Shown here piece by piece: positions 11,701 to 43,400 of a stretch of DNA of 64,000 nucleotides. The stretch's first letter is position 1. Each line of letters starts with the position of its first letter. Location: positions 16,073,162-16,137,161 of the forward strand of contig JAJLRJ010000013.1 in the NCBI GenBank assembly GCA_024195265.1, read 5' to 3'. The notes below the pieces were generated by a model. It did not search any database. It saw only the letters and a program-made list of their open reading frames with translations, and was not told the DNA's origin. A program made the position numbers and the translations under genes. Source of the DNA: Dendrophyllia cribrosa (lineage: Eukaryota; Cnidaria; Anthozoa; Scleractinia; Dendrophylliidae).

Positions 11701-14345
11701 TGAAATGCTTGGTTCACAATATCCAATCTCCAGTCTAAAGTCACAATATCTCCGATGCTAAACTAATATTTATTTTGAAAACTCTAATGCATTAAAGCGC
11801 CTCGCCATCGGATCTGGTCAAAGGATGTTGCTACACTATTCATCTCCACCCACCGCCATTTTGAGCAGTTGAAAGTTGGTGGGCCAAATGCCCCACCGGT
11901 AGCGCCGCCCCTGCAATTATAAGCTTGTTGTACAACACATAAACAAAGTATTTCTCATCCATTGAGATATACATGTACCTACAATGCCACTGTACAACTA
12001 TAAAAGAGCCATTCCTCGTGTCAGAAAACATCTTACATGCTTATGAAATCAGCTAAAAAGCCTACAAAGAAACACAACTTACGTCGGGTCAAAAATAAAC
12101 CATTGTTATTGGCTAAACAAAACAAACCAATGAAAAGTCAGATAGAACATTTGATCCTCCCCAAGCGCTCATAAGTCGCTAACATTCTACAACGTCAGTG
12201 TGATTTATTTGTGTTCTGACCATCTGCTCCTGGATATAAAATATTGTTCTAAAAATATAAAGCTTTGCAGGAATTTTTTTGTGTAGGGTTTTTGTTTTGC
12301 ACTATATTTTTTTTGCAGGCGTCCATCTTTTGACTTGAAAGGTTTTCCTTTATCTCCGATTTAAAGATATAATAAGTATCTTATTAGCCTCGTTTTTCTC
12401 GGTCCGTACCGTAAGTTAGGGATCCTTCTTTTTTCCCCTCGATTTATGGCCCGCACGCGAAGCACGCTTGGGCCATAAATCGAGGGGAAAAAATTTGGTC
12501 CGTAACTTACGGTACGGACCTCGAACTCGGCTAATAAGAGGTATGGAATAGGTCATTATATTGGAGTGTTCACACACAGCTAATAGTGGACTGGAATAGG
12601 TCATTATATTGAAGTGTTCACACACAGCTAATAGTGGACTGCAATAGGTCATTATATTAAAGTGTCCACACACAGCTAATAGTGGACTGGAATAGGTCAT
12701 TATATTGAAGTGTTCACACACAGCTAATAGTGGACTGGAATAGGTCATTATTATATTTACCATAGCTGCTGTGTTGGTTTTTATATCACAGTGAAAATTA
12801 CCCCATGATTTCTGAGCGGGCAAACAACTCAAACTCTGTAGATTTCTAATAAGTTTCTTAGTATGCTGATCTTTTTTTTAAGCTAATGAATTTTTATAGT
12901 GTTACAGTAGTTAATGTACTTGAATTTAAGTTATTTTTGTTGCTTGTGTAACAGTATGGTTGAGTGGTTAGAGGTGCTGACTTGTAATCCAGAGTCCCCA
13001 GTTTCAAGTCCGCCTTCTCCTATTCACACTATGTAAATAGTCAACTGGTTAGCCACCCAACAGTTGGGATTCATAACAATGTTAGTTTACTTTGGATATT
13101 TATTTCAATGATTTATAGTATCCACAACTAGCACTGCAGTGCTATGTACATGTATATTTATTTTTTTAAGTATTACTAAGCAGTTTGCATATTTAACAAA
13201 GCTAATGCAAGTCAGATGAAGAGCAATCATTCCAAATTTATAATAAAAATAATCATACACTACTATACCTGCCAACTTTTCCTAAGTCAAATGCATGTGA
13301 TTTTCATATCCATATTACCTGAATTTCCGAAAAATTTCTGAAAACTTCCCGAACATTGCCGAAGATGTTCCGACGACTTCCGAACATTTCTGAAGATTCC
13401 CAAAGACGTTCCGATGATTTCCGAAGGTTGCCGAATGTTGCAGTGCTCAAAGCTTGGCGCAATCTTGCCGAGATAGCGCTTATCTCGACGAGATCACGCA
13501 TATCTTTGCAAGATTAAGCGCCATTAACTGGACTATTTTGGGTGGAAATTGACTTCAATTTTTCATGTTAATGGTTAATGAACAAGTAGTCTGGAATTGT
13601 GAGTCAGGCATGTGAAATTGTCCTGTATGTGTGTGATCAATGTTTTCGATCCGCAGGTGTGTGACACACGCATAATGTGTGTGAGTCTGTAAATACCAAC
13701 TATCTAGCTCTCAAATGATTTTCACACTGATACGACACTGTTAGGAAGACCTGATTTCCATTATAATGCGAAACCGTGTATAAGGCGGCCTGTTGGTCTT
13801 GCCTTGGATTGATCAAACTACGTTGTTGTGAACAGCCCAATATAGGCTGACAGTTTATACCTATTAATCTACAGTTTGTGATGACTTCAAATATGTATAA
13901 ACTCAAGGACTGCTCTTAGAAATAACTGAATTTTACCTCTAAGGACCAACTGATAAAATGAACCGGTACGCATAGTCCAAAAATGGCCACAAAAGCTATT
14001 GCTGTGTTTCTCTTCCAATTGCGCGGATTACACCACCATCCACCGGAGGGTGACCACACATACTTTGGATAATCGAACTTCTTCCCACCACCCTGGTAGA
14101 TAGACAAAGACAAAGTTATTAATCTAAATTCGCTGACAGTTGAAGACTGTCATTCTAACAAAAATATGCCAATTTTTCAAGAAAAGCTTCATCAACACCA
14201 ACCATTTTCTTCAGGGTAAAGGGGTCCAGTTGATGTACTTGGTAACCGAGTCTTATACTGGGTAAGGCTAGGTAACCGAGCTTAATTTTTCTTGCAAGTC
14301 TTCATGGGTTGTTTTCCCAGAATTCAGTGCTGGCGTACGACGCAT
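8766..14345 (-). CDS. Small single-pass membrane protein, spliced
   Basis: Three exons join in phase on the minus strand: 14092-13937 (52 codons), 9819-9760 (20 codons) and 8819-8766 (17 codons plus TAG). Each has a proper AG acceptor, and the two donors are GTAAAA and GTAAGT. The peptide opens Gly-Gly-Gly-Lys-Lys, then a Trp/Pro-rich segment 'YPKYVWSPSGGWWCNPRNWK', one hydrophobic helix ('IAFVAIFGLCVPVHFISW'), a Pro/Arg stretch ('RRYVPPYRHIPSQRF') and an acidic tail ending 'DDYQLIKWSK'. A first exon at 14345-14277 (23 codons, donor GTTACC) would fit in phase but is weak. The pattern resembles a widely conserved small protein, possibly mitochondrial, that I cannot name. The three-exon fit is strong evidence for a real gene; the start is uncertain. 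Confidence 0.72.
8980..9136. repeat. Near-perfect hairpin, 67-bp arms
   Basis: The arms at 8980-9046 and 9070-9136 are inverse copies with only about one mismatch, separated by a 23-base loop. It lies in the last intron of the small membrane-protein gene, just upstream of the terminal exon. No TIR-type terminus or ORF is visible. Confidence 0.85.
9363..9708. mobile_element. Two copies of a foldback MITE
   Basis: Copy 2 (about 9570-9708) starts 'aggctggttctcatataatc' and ends with the exact inverse. Copy 1 (about 9366-9447) has the same termini ('ctagttctcatttaatcgtc', 'cgattatatgagaac') with a shorter middle. Between them further 'acgactgggacgat' phrases recur. The two share the 'cgtcccggtcgtcc' core, so this is a tandem or nested pair of one non-autonomous family. 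Confidence 0.75.
10089..10238. mobile_element. Short TIR element, CAGGGGCGTAGC type
   Basis: The left end 'caggggcgtagccagg' and right end 'gtagctacgcctctg' are imperfect inverse repeats around about 120 bp. It has no ORF. The termini resemble hAT-type non-autonomous elements, but I do not see a clean 8-bp target duplication. Confidence 0.5.
11136..11913. mobile_element. TIR element with 6-bp target duplication
   Basis: The left end 'caggggcggcgccag' and right end 'gtagcgccgcccctg' are inverted. The element is directly flanked by CAATTA on both sides, a 6-bp target-site duplication. It is about 780 bp with no transposase. It lies in the intron between the first two supported exons of the small membrane-protein gene (14092-13937 and 9819-9760). 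Confidence 0.75.
12380..12538. repeat. Foldback element
   Basis: The left arm 'cttattagcc...ggtccgtaccgtaagtta' is matched by the right arm 'taacttacggtacggacc...ggctaataag'. The inner arms 'cccctcgatttatggccc' and the inverse also pair. The centre contains 'gcacgcgaagcacgc'. It sits directly before the 48-bp minisatellite. Confidence 0.75.
12544..12750. repeat. Minisatellite, 48-bp unit, about 4.3 copies
   Basis: Units begin 'tggaataggtcattatattg' and end 'agctaatagtggac'. Four nearly identical copies follow one another, then a partial copy. Copies differ by single bases. 48 is a multiple of three, so a long ORF runs through on the minus strand; I regard it as chance. Confidence 0.85.
12957..13015 (+). 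repeat. tRNA-derived sequence (SINE head or tRNA relic)
   Basis: An A-box-like 'tggttgagtggttagagg', an anticodon-loop-like 'cttgtaa' (TGT, threonine) and a B-box-like 'gtttcaagtcc' stand in the right order and spacing for a tRNA gene. The acceptor stem does not pair, so it is not a working tRNA gene. It is best read as the head of a tRNA-derived SINE or a tRNA pseudogene. Confidence 0.5.
13262..13715. repeat. Dispersed repeat, copy A
   Basis: The stretch contains many 'ttccgaa'-type phrases and ends with 'gtgtgtgacacacgcataatg'. A second copy lies in inverted orientation at about 48545-48985, with matching order throughout. It has no coding capacity that survives in both copies. Confidence 0.75.
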
Positions 14346-14380
14346 GCTTGGACGCTTTCGCGCTAAGAAAATTATCAAAC

Positions 14381-33443
<19,063 letters not shown>

Positions 33444-34637
33444 TGAATATTTAAGGATAAACTTTGGCATACGTTATCAGCAAATAAATGACGTATGAAT
33501 CAGCTTTTCAACTGAACATTAATTACTGTGAAACTAGAGAAGTTCTTACTGTAAGTCATGAAAATAAGTTTGGTTTAAATGTTTTAGAGCCCACATGTGA
33601 ATGTTTAAAATGTGCTTAAACTAAAATGAAAATTCATGTCAGTCAGCTGGATTTATAGCATTCTATTGGATGGAGTTATAGCTTTTATTGTTCTTTTTTA
33701 GGCATGCTGAAAACATGGCCTCATTATTTGTTACTGTGTGGATGTACAAATTGTTTTAATTTGTCCCTGATCGAGAACTAAATGGAGAACATTTTTAATC
33801 CAAACTTCTCTGAGGTGCTGAGCAAACTGCTTTTGACATTAATTCACATATATAAGTGTAGTCAATTCTATTGAAAAAGGAAACTATTTCATCACATGCT
33901 GGTAGGCACTTAAAAAGTATAGTTCATAGGAAGCACAATTATGATTTTTCTGATATGTACATATAAGCAAAATTACTGCTTTTTATGCATTTAATATTCA
34001 AGTTGCCAAAATGGCAAAAACTTATGAAATTATTGATGATAATGACATGTTTCCATAATTAAATATAGCCAGTCATTTTGTCATGGTATAAGGAACATAG
34101 AGCTGAGTCTGACCAATAAGATGGATGAATCCAGTGCACAGAAGTTGAATATTAAATTAATGTACATGTATGAGCTACAATATTATTGTTGTGGCATGCA
34201 AGATTATTTATTGAATCTCTGTATTGAGATGTTATCCTGCAAATGTTAGTTGAACAGAAGACAGTTTCAAGAATGGAGTCTGAAAGTTCTTGTTCAGTGC
34301 ACAGAAAATATGTAGGAAAGTTTTACATTTATGATCATTTATAATACTTAGCTGGGGATTAGTTTTCAGTGTTTTCTAGGAAACAGATGACCTTTCACAG
34401 CTCATCTGTTTCTTTTTTTGTAAACAAGCTAGTTTATTATAAAACCAGTTTTAAAGTTTTAATATTTATTTTTCTGTTGTGACTTCATTGTATAAAATTT
34501 ATGCTGTAGACAGTTTCAAATGACGGCAAAGAGCATTTTTGTCTTTTTCCTTTTTTCCTCCTAAGATTTTATTGTCAAGAATGATTCCAAGAGTGATTAT
34601 ATCTATGTAATAATTGTTACAATATCTGGGCAATAAA
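33444..34637 (+). other. Probable MIER1 3'UTR
   Basis: AT-rich, no ORF, continuous from the MIER1 stop. An early AATAAA lies about 40 bases after the stop, and another at 34632-34637 is followed by a T/G-rich stretch. I place the main 3' end near the second, by inference. Confidence 0.45.
34632..34637 (+). terminator. Likely MIER1 polyadenylation signal
   Basis: AATAAA in 'gggcaataaagcattactg', about 1.19 kb after the MIER1 stop. It is the most plausible end signal before the next gene on the plus strand. Confidence 0.4.
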
Positions 34638-34639
34638 GC

Positions 34640-37428
34640 ATTACTGTCCAGTGGCAGCTGCTGGTCCAAAAATGAATAAAGATAATTATAACAAATTTGA
34701 AGACAGCAGAGCAGTATTGGCCAGAAGTAGGTCATCAATGTCAGAAAACCCAAACGTTTTTGTCAACAAAATAATAATTCCATTTTTTATTTTATCGTTT
34801 TACAAAATGGAGCCACTTAACATCTTACAAGAATACTGGATGTTTAGATGCCATTCAATCATTTCTCTACATAATCACCAGTTGAATAAATATTGTTTCA
34901 GCTGCTATGGATTTCTTCAATTTCAGGATAAATCAAGGACTTTTGATAAATAAAAACATCCAACAACTCGCAACAAATTCTAAGAAATTCTAACAATACA
35001 GGCATATAGTAAAGGATGGGGAATTATAACCATATGCTTAACATGTTACAATTAAAATGTGAGTGGTAACTATAACCTGCCTGTTAGTAAAATGTGTATG
35101 TTGATTTTTAAGTTAAAAGGATTAAAGAAAAAATGGTGATGGGGTTGTGCATGGCAACTTCAAAATAATCATGATATTACATTGAAATCAAAAAACATTT
35201 TTTGGCCACACACATACAAATAAATAAGCCTTTTCTTTGTTTTCTTAATAAATAATTTTGGTTTATTTGAGCTTTTACAAATGACACCCAGTTCGCCATC
35301 CACTGACTAAGTATAAAAATAGCATTCCATATTCAAGGGCAAAAAAAAAAACAGGGCAAAACCACCTTATGAAGACCCCACCCCTGGCTTTTCAACTCAA
35401 CTGTCCAAACCAAAGTCATCCCACGTAATGCCACGAGTAATAAACGGTTCAATTCCAACTGTTGCCACCCATGGGCACGGTGACTTCCCTGACAAATGAA
35501 GTTTTGCTTTAATAAATTCAGTCTTTTTTTACTTAGCCACCTATGATCTCCCACTCTCCTGACATTCCTCTGTGATTGAAAGTCTTGTATTTCTTGCCTA
35601 CTTTTCCAAGAATATATTTCATTCAGTAATCTTGAGCATCTTTCCTGCACACTTGCATTTGGCAGGTCAAATCTGCCGGATGTGTGAATACCATAGCTGT
35701 ATCAATCAATTTTGTTACAGAAAATGCCGTCCGTCCGTCCATCTGTTTGTCTATAAATGAGATAATTTTATGCAACGGTTTAAAATCGGAATGCCACTTG
35801 CAAAGTCTCACAGGGGTCACCAATTTTTGATGGGATATATTTTAATAAATCACTCTTAGTTTTTGAACAAGCAGTGACCATGTATAATAATAATTATTAA
35901 TAATTACCAGTTCTTGCCCTCTTGCCTTGGTTGAACAAATTTTGTTGAGTGTAAAATTATTTTTTTTTTTAAAGTAGCATATCATATAAGCTTGATGATG
36001 GGTAGCCTTGAAACCTTGTTTCAATGTTATTCCTTATGCAACAAAATTAATAATGCTGACAGTAGGAATTGTAGTTGAAACATTAAATTCACATCAATAT
36101 CTTAGTCCATTGCATCTACCATCTTGACTGCTATATGATAACCAGCAACAAGCACAAAAATCCAGGCTAACAGCACAAGGCTTGACACAAACTGCAATAA
36201 AATACATGCATAAATATGTATTATTAGGAAATTGTATGAACACAAGTACTGGTACATTTTGATTTATGGGCACGGCTGCTGTTTTAAGAGTGACCATAAA
36301 TCACGAAATGCACGAATAGTTCATATAAGTTTTTTATTATATTCTTAACAAAATTTTGCCGAGGCTTTCATGGTAGACTGTGTGCCCTTATGCGTACAAA
36401 ACGCTTTAATGGTTTCCAAAATGCTCACGTTTTATTTTTAACCAATCAATAACAATCTTTTGACAGGTAAACCAAATGTGAAATCTAAAAATTGAACTCC
36501 CAAGCGTTGAAAGTAAGTGCAAAAGGTTCGCATTCATTCTTATAGAACTTTATAAACTAGTTCATTGCACTCTATAATCTATTTATGCATTCTTCATTGA
36601 CCAATCAGAAACTGTAAATTTTGTTGAGAATTATTATAAGTTTATTAATTTTAAAGACTTACTCGCAGTCTCTAATTGGATTTCAGTTAAGCTCACAATA
36701 ACAATGGACAAAAAAGGTTACACCGTAAGATTTTAATAACATGGCAAATAGTAAGAGCTTACTATTAGCTTGTTGATGATGTCAAACTGAATAAATTTGC
36801 AGCTTGATTTCTCATGGGCATAAAAGTGCCAGATGTTTTAGCTATGACCCAGCTGGATGTTTGGCTTGTGAGGCCGGTATCACAAGCCTATGGACACTTC
36901 CAGGGTTGTGTCAGAGGAGATAATTACAGGAGCAAGTGTGCATGTGTTGACAAGCAAAATGATTCGTAATATCGTAATCCCTTACATGTAAATTGTAAAA
37001 ATTGTAGCTAAAACTTTTCCCCAGCAATTCAGCTTACCAACGTAGGAAGAAAGTCTTTTATCTTAACACCCATGGAGGCATTAAAGCTGTAATTTACTTT
37101 CCCAAACTACTTTCTAATTGTTGATCAACTCAACATCTCACTCGTGTTTACTCTACTTGTGGACAACGGGGTCGATAATCGTCTTCCTTGTCAACGCGGT
37201 ATATTGTGAACGCGGTAGTGAAAATCGGGCATGCTCTTTATTGTCTATTTCCAGTCTTTTGCCGCCAAAAAGCTTAGCAACGTTTACAACCACGACCACA
37301 AGATGGTGGAAATGAATTATTATAAACAGTGGTAGATACGTTCAGCATTTACGATCATTGTGCTTTCTCGTTAAAACGACAAAATAAGATAAAAGCGTCA
37401 CTTTGTTAGATTCTCTACAGCTGCAGTC
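34640..37428. other. Intergenic region, no gene seen
   Basis: AT-rich DNA between the MIER1 3' end and the first exon of the next gene. Short ORFs occur on both strands without splice sites or recognisable motifs. The last few hundred bases before 37429 should hold the promoter and 5'UTR of that gene. Confidence 0.45.
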
Positions 37429-40400
37429 ATGAACAGGAGTGAAGTGAGGAAAAAGCCCTCCATGTAAGTTGTCAAATTTATTTGTTTTGTTTTAACTTAA
37501 GCTTAACTTAAGCTTAAGTCTTATAAAGCTTTAGCTGTTGTTTCCTTAGCCAAGAAACTTTGGTTTACATCATCTCTCTCCACCTCTGTGTATAAATGGT
37601 TACTGTCAATGCTAAGCTTAAGCTTGATTTATATAAGCTGAGATACACATAGGGCCATCTAGCCAATAACAACCAATCGCATTACAGCAAAGAATTAAAT
37701 AATTCCAAGTTTTATCAAGTTAACCCAACACTGATTGCAAGCACTTCAATGCTGCTTATCAAGTTCTGTCAAAGTTTTGTTTGGTCTACGTGTACATTTT
37801 TGAGAATTTGTATGCTGTATTATTAAAATGAAATCCTTATACATCATATTGATAGAATTATAAAACTTAGTGCTATATTTTTGCAAAAGTAAATGCTTTT
37901 GGCTGTACACAGGCAGGTAAAATGCAGGCCATCGGATTTCACGAAAAAATTGTGTGAAACTATTGAGAACACTGCTTTAGTTACTTTTAGGGGTGTTGTG
38001 TTATATACATGTAATAGGTACACACACCACAGTATTTTTTTCCCATGGTAGATCATCCTGCGATGCATCACACTTGGGTTTAGTATACCGTGTTAACCAG
38101 CGGTTACACGCAATTTATGATTTGCCATGGTAAAAAAATGTCACGCAATTAAGTGAATCACTTTTCCTTTGTAGTTACATGTTGATGTCAAACGGAGCAT
38201 CGTGATTGGCTCTTATACCTTGGGCATCAAAAACACCATTGCAACCATGTTAAATGTCATTGGGCGCTTTGTGTGATCTTTTTTTATGTATCTGTTGTGG
38301 TTTAATTTTTGTTTTGGTTTGAAAATTTTCAAACCAGTTTAATTTTTATTTTCCTTTGTCTGAGATTCATTATCATAATCTGGGACAAAGGAAAATGAAA
38401 ATCAAACTGCTTTGAAAATTTTTAAACCAAAGAAAAAATTGAACCACAACATATCCATGGATATTTACCACGGGAAATTGACCTTGGGAAATGTTGGTCA
38501 CACTCACTAAATGCGCGCAGTATCCTGTACGTGGTAAAAGGGTCATTTACCATATTAAAAGTGCCCCATGTAACTGCACATTATGACAACAACTGTATTT
38601 AGTGCGTGCCAATAAACACAAATTTAAGGGCATTATCACGCGCCATCATTCATCAGCTAGAAAAGAAAAATAAATATTCTTGAGTTCATAAATGTAGTTT
38701 TCTCGCTTGAATAGACTATAGCATTGTTGAAGGAAAAAAACTAATTGTTCATGGCTGAGATTCCACAAGAATCGACAAATTTAACTGGAGATTTTTGAAC
38801 TGCAAGAAAAGATTTCTGATACGCAGGGGCTCATTTTTCGAGAGAAGCCACCTGAATTTGCGAATTTTGGTTGCAATTCTGTACTTTTTAATTTACAAAT
38901 TCCAATTTGTATTACTGAAAAAGTTGTTTTTTGGATTTGTTTCACATTGAAGGATTTTGGACTGATGGAAAGCAGATTTTAAGCAGATGCGAGGCTGTTT
39001 AAAACCTCAGATGGTTCGCTTACATTTAGACAAATTAACGTATCGAGCTTGTTATGACAATGTATTTGAGCAACTTGTGAGTGACATTCCGTTCTTTTAC
39101 ACCTTTCAAACAGTAGAAATATTGTGAATTGTAATTTTGCTGATGAATGTTAACGGCATTAAATTTGTGGTTTTTAGCGTGCACTCAATACACTGCTGTT
39201 GTCCTTACAGTGTATATAGTGTGACACCCCATGCCAAGTATACGGTTCATTGCAAAGAAAAGTTTGTTTCTATTCTCAGAAAACCTGGAGTAGGAGCTGC
39301 TAATATAAATATGAATGCAAGCCGCAAAAGCAGCCACAGCTTTGGCAGTAGAAGTATAAGGACAATCGGTGGAGGCTCAAGGAATAATCTGTTCAACTCT
39401 TCAAGTCGCAAGAGTGTTGCAATTGATTCAAGCAGAGCCGAAAAAGCACAGACTAAACCTCCAGTCCAGGTGCTGTGGGTCAAATTCTTACCATTGGAGA
39501 ACTTTAACATTTAAATTGTACCTAGTGGGATGGACCAGATAGATCTATGATTGGGTGTAATAAGGGGCATGTGCAATTTTTCAGAATATTTTTTCGGCTA
39601 TATTGGTCAATTTGTTAATAGTATACACTATTTGAATAGACTTGTTTGAACAGGTCTTCAAAAAGATAACAAGGACATAATAATTTATTATTAGTTAGTA
39701 TTATTCTATTTACAAATGGACCAGTTTTTCTGGTCAGTTACAACAAGTAGTATATAAACACCTTAGGTTATTATTTAACACCCTAGTCCCTAGGTTATTA
39801 ATTGCAGAACTACCTGCAATGACACACAATGACCCACAACCACCAACAAGGGTTAGTTAACATGACCCAAAACTATCGACAACCACTGACAAAACAACCA
39901 AAAACTATTGAATGACCAAGAACATAGCTCCTCATCAAGTTGGTGTTAATCCTACAGTGTACTTGCATTACTTGTTTTGAAATGTTGTGAAAAAAATAAA
40001 AAAGAGAGAGATCTAATCAGTTCCAAGACTGTTACAAGTTTGGATTTGCACACATATTCTCTCGGTAGTTGTCATTAGTTTTGGGTCTAATGTTAACTCT
40101 TGTTGGTGCTGAATCTCCGGTTTTGGGTTGTTGTGAGTTGTTGTGGGTTGTTGTGGGTTGTTGTAGATTAAGTTCCACAATTTAGTATAACTACAGTGTA
40201 TGTGCAATTTGGTGAAGAAAATCTGTTAACATAATTATCCTGAATGAACAATTTCATTCAATAAGATAGGGAAAACTTGAACAAAACGGAATTTCAAGCT
40301 TGTTAGAACTTTGCGGATAGTGTATGTTCAAGTGCATCAGCTACTGAAGGCTTATTTTGCAAGTCCACTGATGCATTTAAGGCTTATACCGGGTAGTTAT

Positions 40401-43400
40401 TAGCCTATGATCAGGCGGACAGGTTATGGAGATAATTAATAAAACACAGTTAAATTTCTTTTTTATTTTGAATGCCGTTTTCGTTTTAAAATATTGCAGC
40501 TGGTTTTAAGGGACGCACTGTCCTGCCAAAATAACAAATTGTGTTTACTTATAATTTCCATGTTATATCGCCAAATGCAACCAATTATTAACTAAACTGA
40601 ATGAAAAGATTCTATAGAGCAAAACAGAAGCAGTAGTTTGGTAAAAAAGTGTAGGCTGGATTACAAGAATGGAAGTGGATTACAGTTCATCAATTTTGAT
40701 TTTGTGACAGGCAGTCAAGAAATCAAAGTGTTCATTCTGGTGGAGTTTTAGTCGATCATTATTTTGTCTTTTTAGTTCATGAATGTATTTCTTTGCGTTT
40801 ATCACTTTTTCTGATTTTTTTTCCTATTTTAAGATACAATGTCATAAAGCAAGCTCCTGGCCATAATCATGAAAGCACAATGTTCCATCCAAGAGACTGC
40901 CCCTTTTATTTTATTTTCAGACTATACTTATTAATTATAATGCAATGTAATTGCATTTCCTCATTATTTATTTTCTTACAGGTTTTTGATGACATGGGAC
41001 AAGATGTCACTCCTAAAAGTCTACTTCAGATTGATCCCACTGTCAAGTTAGTTACTATTTTTAATTAACTACTGAACATTAATTTTGTAATATTACCACA
41101 TAGTGCATTTTAACTTGCCATCGAATAATTGGCTCCCTTCTCCCCCCCCCCCCCCCCCCCCCCCCCCCCCAGTCACACACTTCTTATTATATTGAGTGGT
41201 CAGTTATCCTTGGGTTGAAGAACATACAGTAACAATTGCACATGCCTATAATAGTTACTTACATGTATTATACTAATTGCCTTTATAAGTTTAAGAAATC
41301 ATTGTGTCTGATGTGTTTGTGTACAATAGACACAACACAAGTTTGTTGACCTGAGGTGGGTGAGTTTGTTAACAGGAAATTGCTATATTTTTTTAAAATT
41401 GTTTACAATAGAATCGGCAACATCAGAATGACAGCTGCAGTAGATAACAAGGCAACTGGTAGAGATTGTATAATATCAAATTTGCTAAAGGTTAATGGCA
41501 TGAGACCTGAATCAGGCAAAGACCTTAATTTCCACTTTTTATACAGACTAAATTCTGCAAAAGCCAACACCTCGAACATTAAAACCTCTGAACCTTTAAA
41601 TAGTTTGTTGTTTTAAGTTTTGAATTCGAAATAATATGAATGGAAAATTGGCTAAAGAAGAAGTTCTAACAAGAAAAGGTTTACAGATACAAAATTCCTC
41701 GAGAATTTTAGACACCGATAAATTTTTTTGAAAATCTCAGGAATTTTAGACAATGAGTAAAATTTGGTAGAATTTTAGAGAAATATCAGCTTCCAGGTGA
41801 CACTTTGACAATTTTACACAAGCAAAAAAACGTCGCATATGCCTTTATTTTGTGTTACCGCTGATCAACTTGAGTGCTGACATAGACTGCTGGCAGTCCC
41901 TCTCTGGATAGTGGAGCGGGCGAACAAATACGCAATCGGCGATCAGAGCCCCGAGCGAGCGAAAAGTAATGCAAACCGAGGGGGCTTTGGGGAAGAGGCT
42001 ACCGACTCTCCCCCAGTTTCCCCTCGGCTCGTTTGCTCGCTCCAGTCTCACATTATCTCGCCCGCTTGATTAACTGAAAAGGGACAGCTAGCAGTGTAGG
42101 ACTGACACCCCCACAGTATTGTCTACAGTGCAGCTAGCAGTGTAGGACTGACACCCTCACAGTATTGTCTACAGTGCAGCTAGCAGTGTAGGACTGACAC
42201 CCTCACAGTATTGTCTATAGTGTAGCTAGCAGTGTAGGACTGACACTCTCATAGTATTGTCTACAGTGCAGCTAGCAGTGTAGGACTGACACCCTCACAG
42301 TATTGTCTACAGTGCAGCTAGCAGTGTAGGACTGACACCCCACAGTATTGTCTACAATGCAGCTAGCTGTGTAGGACTGACACCCCCACAGTATTGTCTA
42401 CAGTGCAGCTAGCTGTATAGGACTGACACCCTTACAGTATTGTCTACAGTGCAGCTAGCAGTGTATGACTAACACCCTCACAGTATTGTCTACAGTGCAG
42501 CTAGCAGTGTAGGGTTGACACCCTCACAGTATTGTCTACAGTGCAGCTAGCAGTGTAGGGCTGACACCCTCACAGTATTGTCTACAGTGCAGCTAGCAGT
42601 GTAGGACTGACACCCTCACAGTATTGTCTACAGTGCAGCTAGCAGTGTAGGACTCCCTGACACCCTCACAGTATTGTCTACAGTGCAGCTAGCAGTGTAG
42701 GACTGACACCCTCACAGTATTGTCTACAGTGCAGCTAGCAGTGTAGGACTGACACCCTCACAGCATTGTATACAGTGCAGCTAGCAGTGTAGGACTGACA
42801 CCCTCGCAGTATTGTCTACAGTGCAGCTAGCAGTGTAGGACTGACACCCTGACAGTACTGTCTACAGTGCAGCTAGCAGTGTAGGACTGACACCCTCACA
42901 GTATTGTCTACAGTGCACAGGGCCCACGCAGGGGTCAGGCCCCTCCCCCCCCCACTTTCTGTGAAAATAAATAAATAAATAAATAAATAGTACAGGGTCA
43001 GCACCACTGCATTTTATTTCTATATGTCTTCAGTTGATTCTTTGGATTAATAAAATATGTTAAGATTACTGTGAAGTAAAGTTAGATACATTTTAACCAT
43101 TTCTAGAGTCTGCCGCCTCCCTTCAATTGAAGAGGTGGAGCGCCCCCCCCCCCCCCCCCCCCAGCTAGCAGTGTAGGGCTGACACCCTCACAGTATTGTC
43201 TACAGTGCCACTAATCAACAGTTTCTCACTGAAAATACTATGCTTTCCATGAATTCCAATTCTGTTGGTAGCAAATATGACTGATTCCAGGGCGGGTACA
43301 ACTGATTCCAACTTGACAAGTTTCTTTTTTTTTAATAGGAGAAACCAAAGTAATACCTTCTTTACTGGTGGAGAGTCCATTGCTACGGTATTCATAGTGT

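Noticed and set aside
12416..12832. 138-codon minus-strand ORF with repeated peptide
   Set aside because: It runs through a 48-bp minisatellite and a foldback arm; the repeat length is a multiple of three, so the ORF is a by-product.
12957..13015. Functional tRNA-Thr gene
   Set aside because: The acceptor stem does not pair and the B box has a mismatch; better explained as a tRNA-derived repeat.
35333..35650. 105-codon minus-strand ORF
   Set aside because: No splice sites, no motif, and the N-terminal half is low in protein-like character; likely chance.
42080..42917. Regular 46-bp array as a possible CRISPR array
   Set aside because: The whole unit repeats, with no unique spacers, and the genome is eukaryotic.
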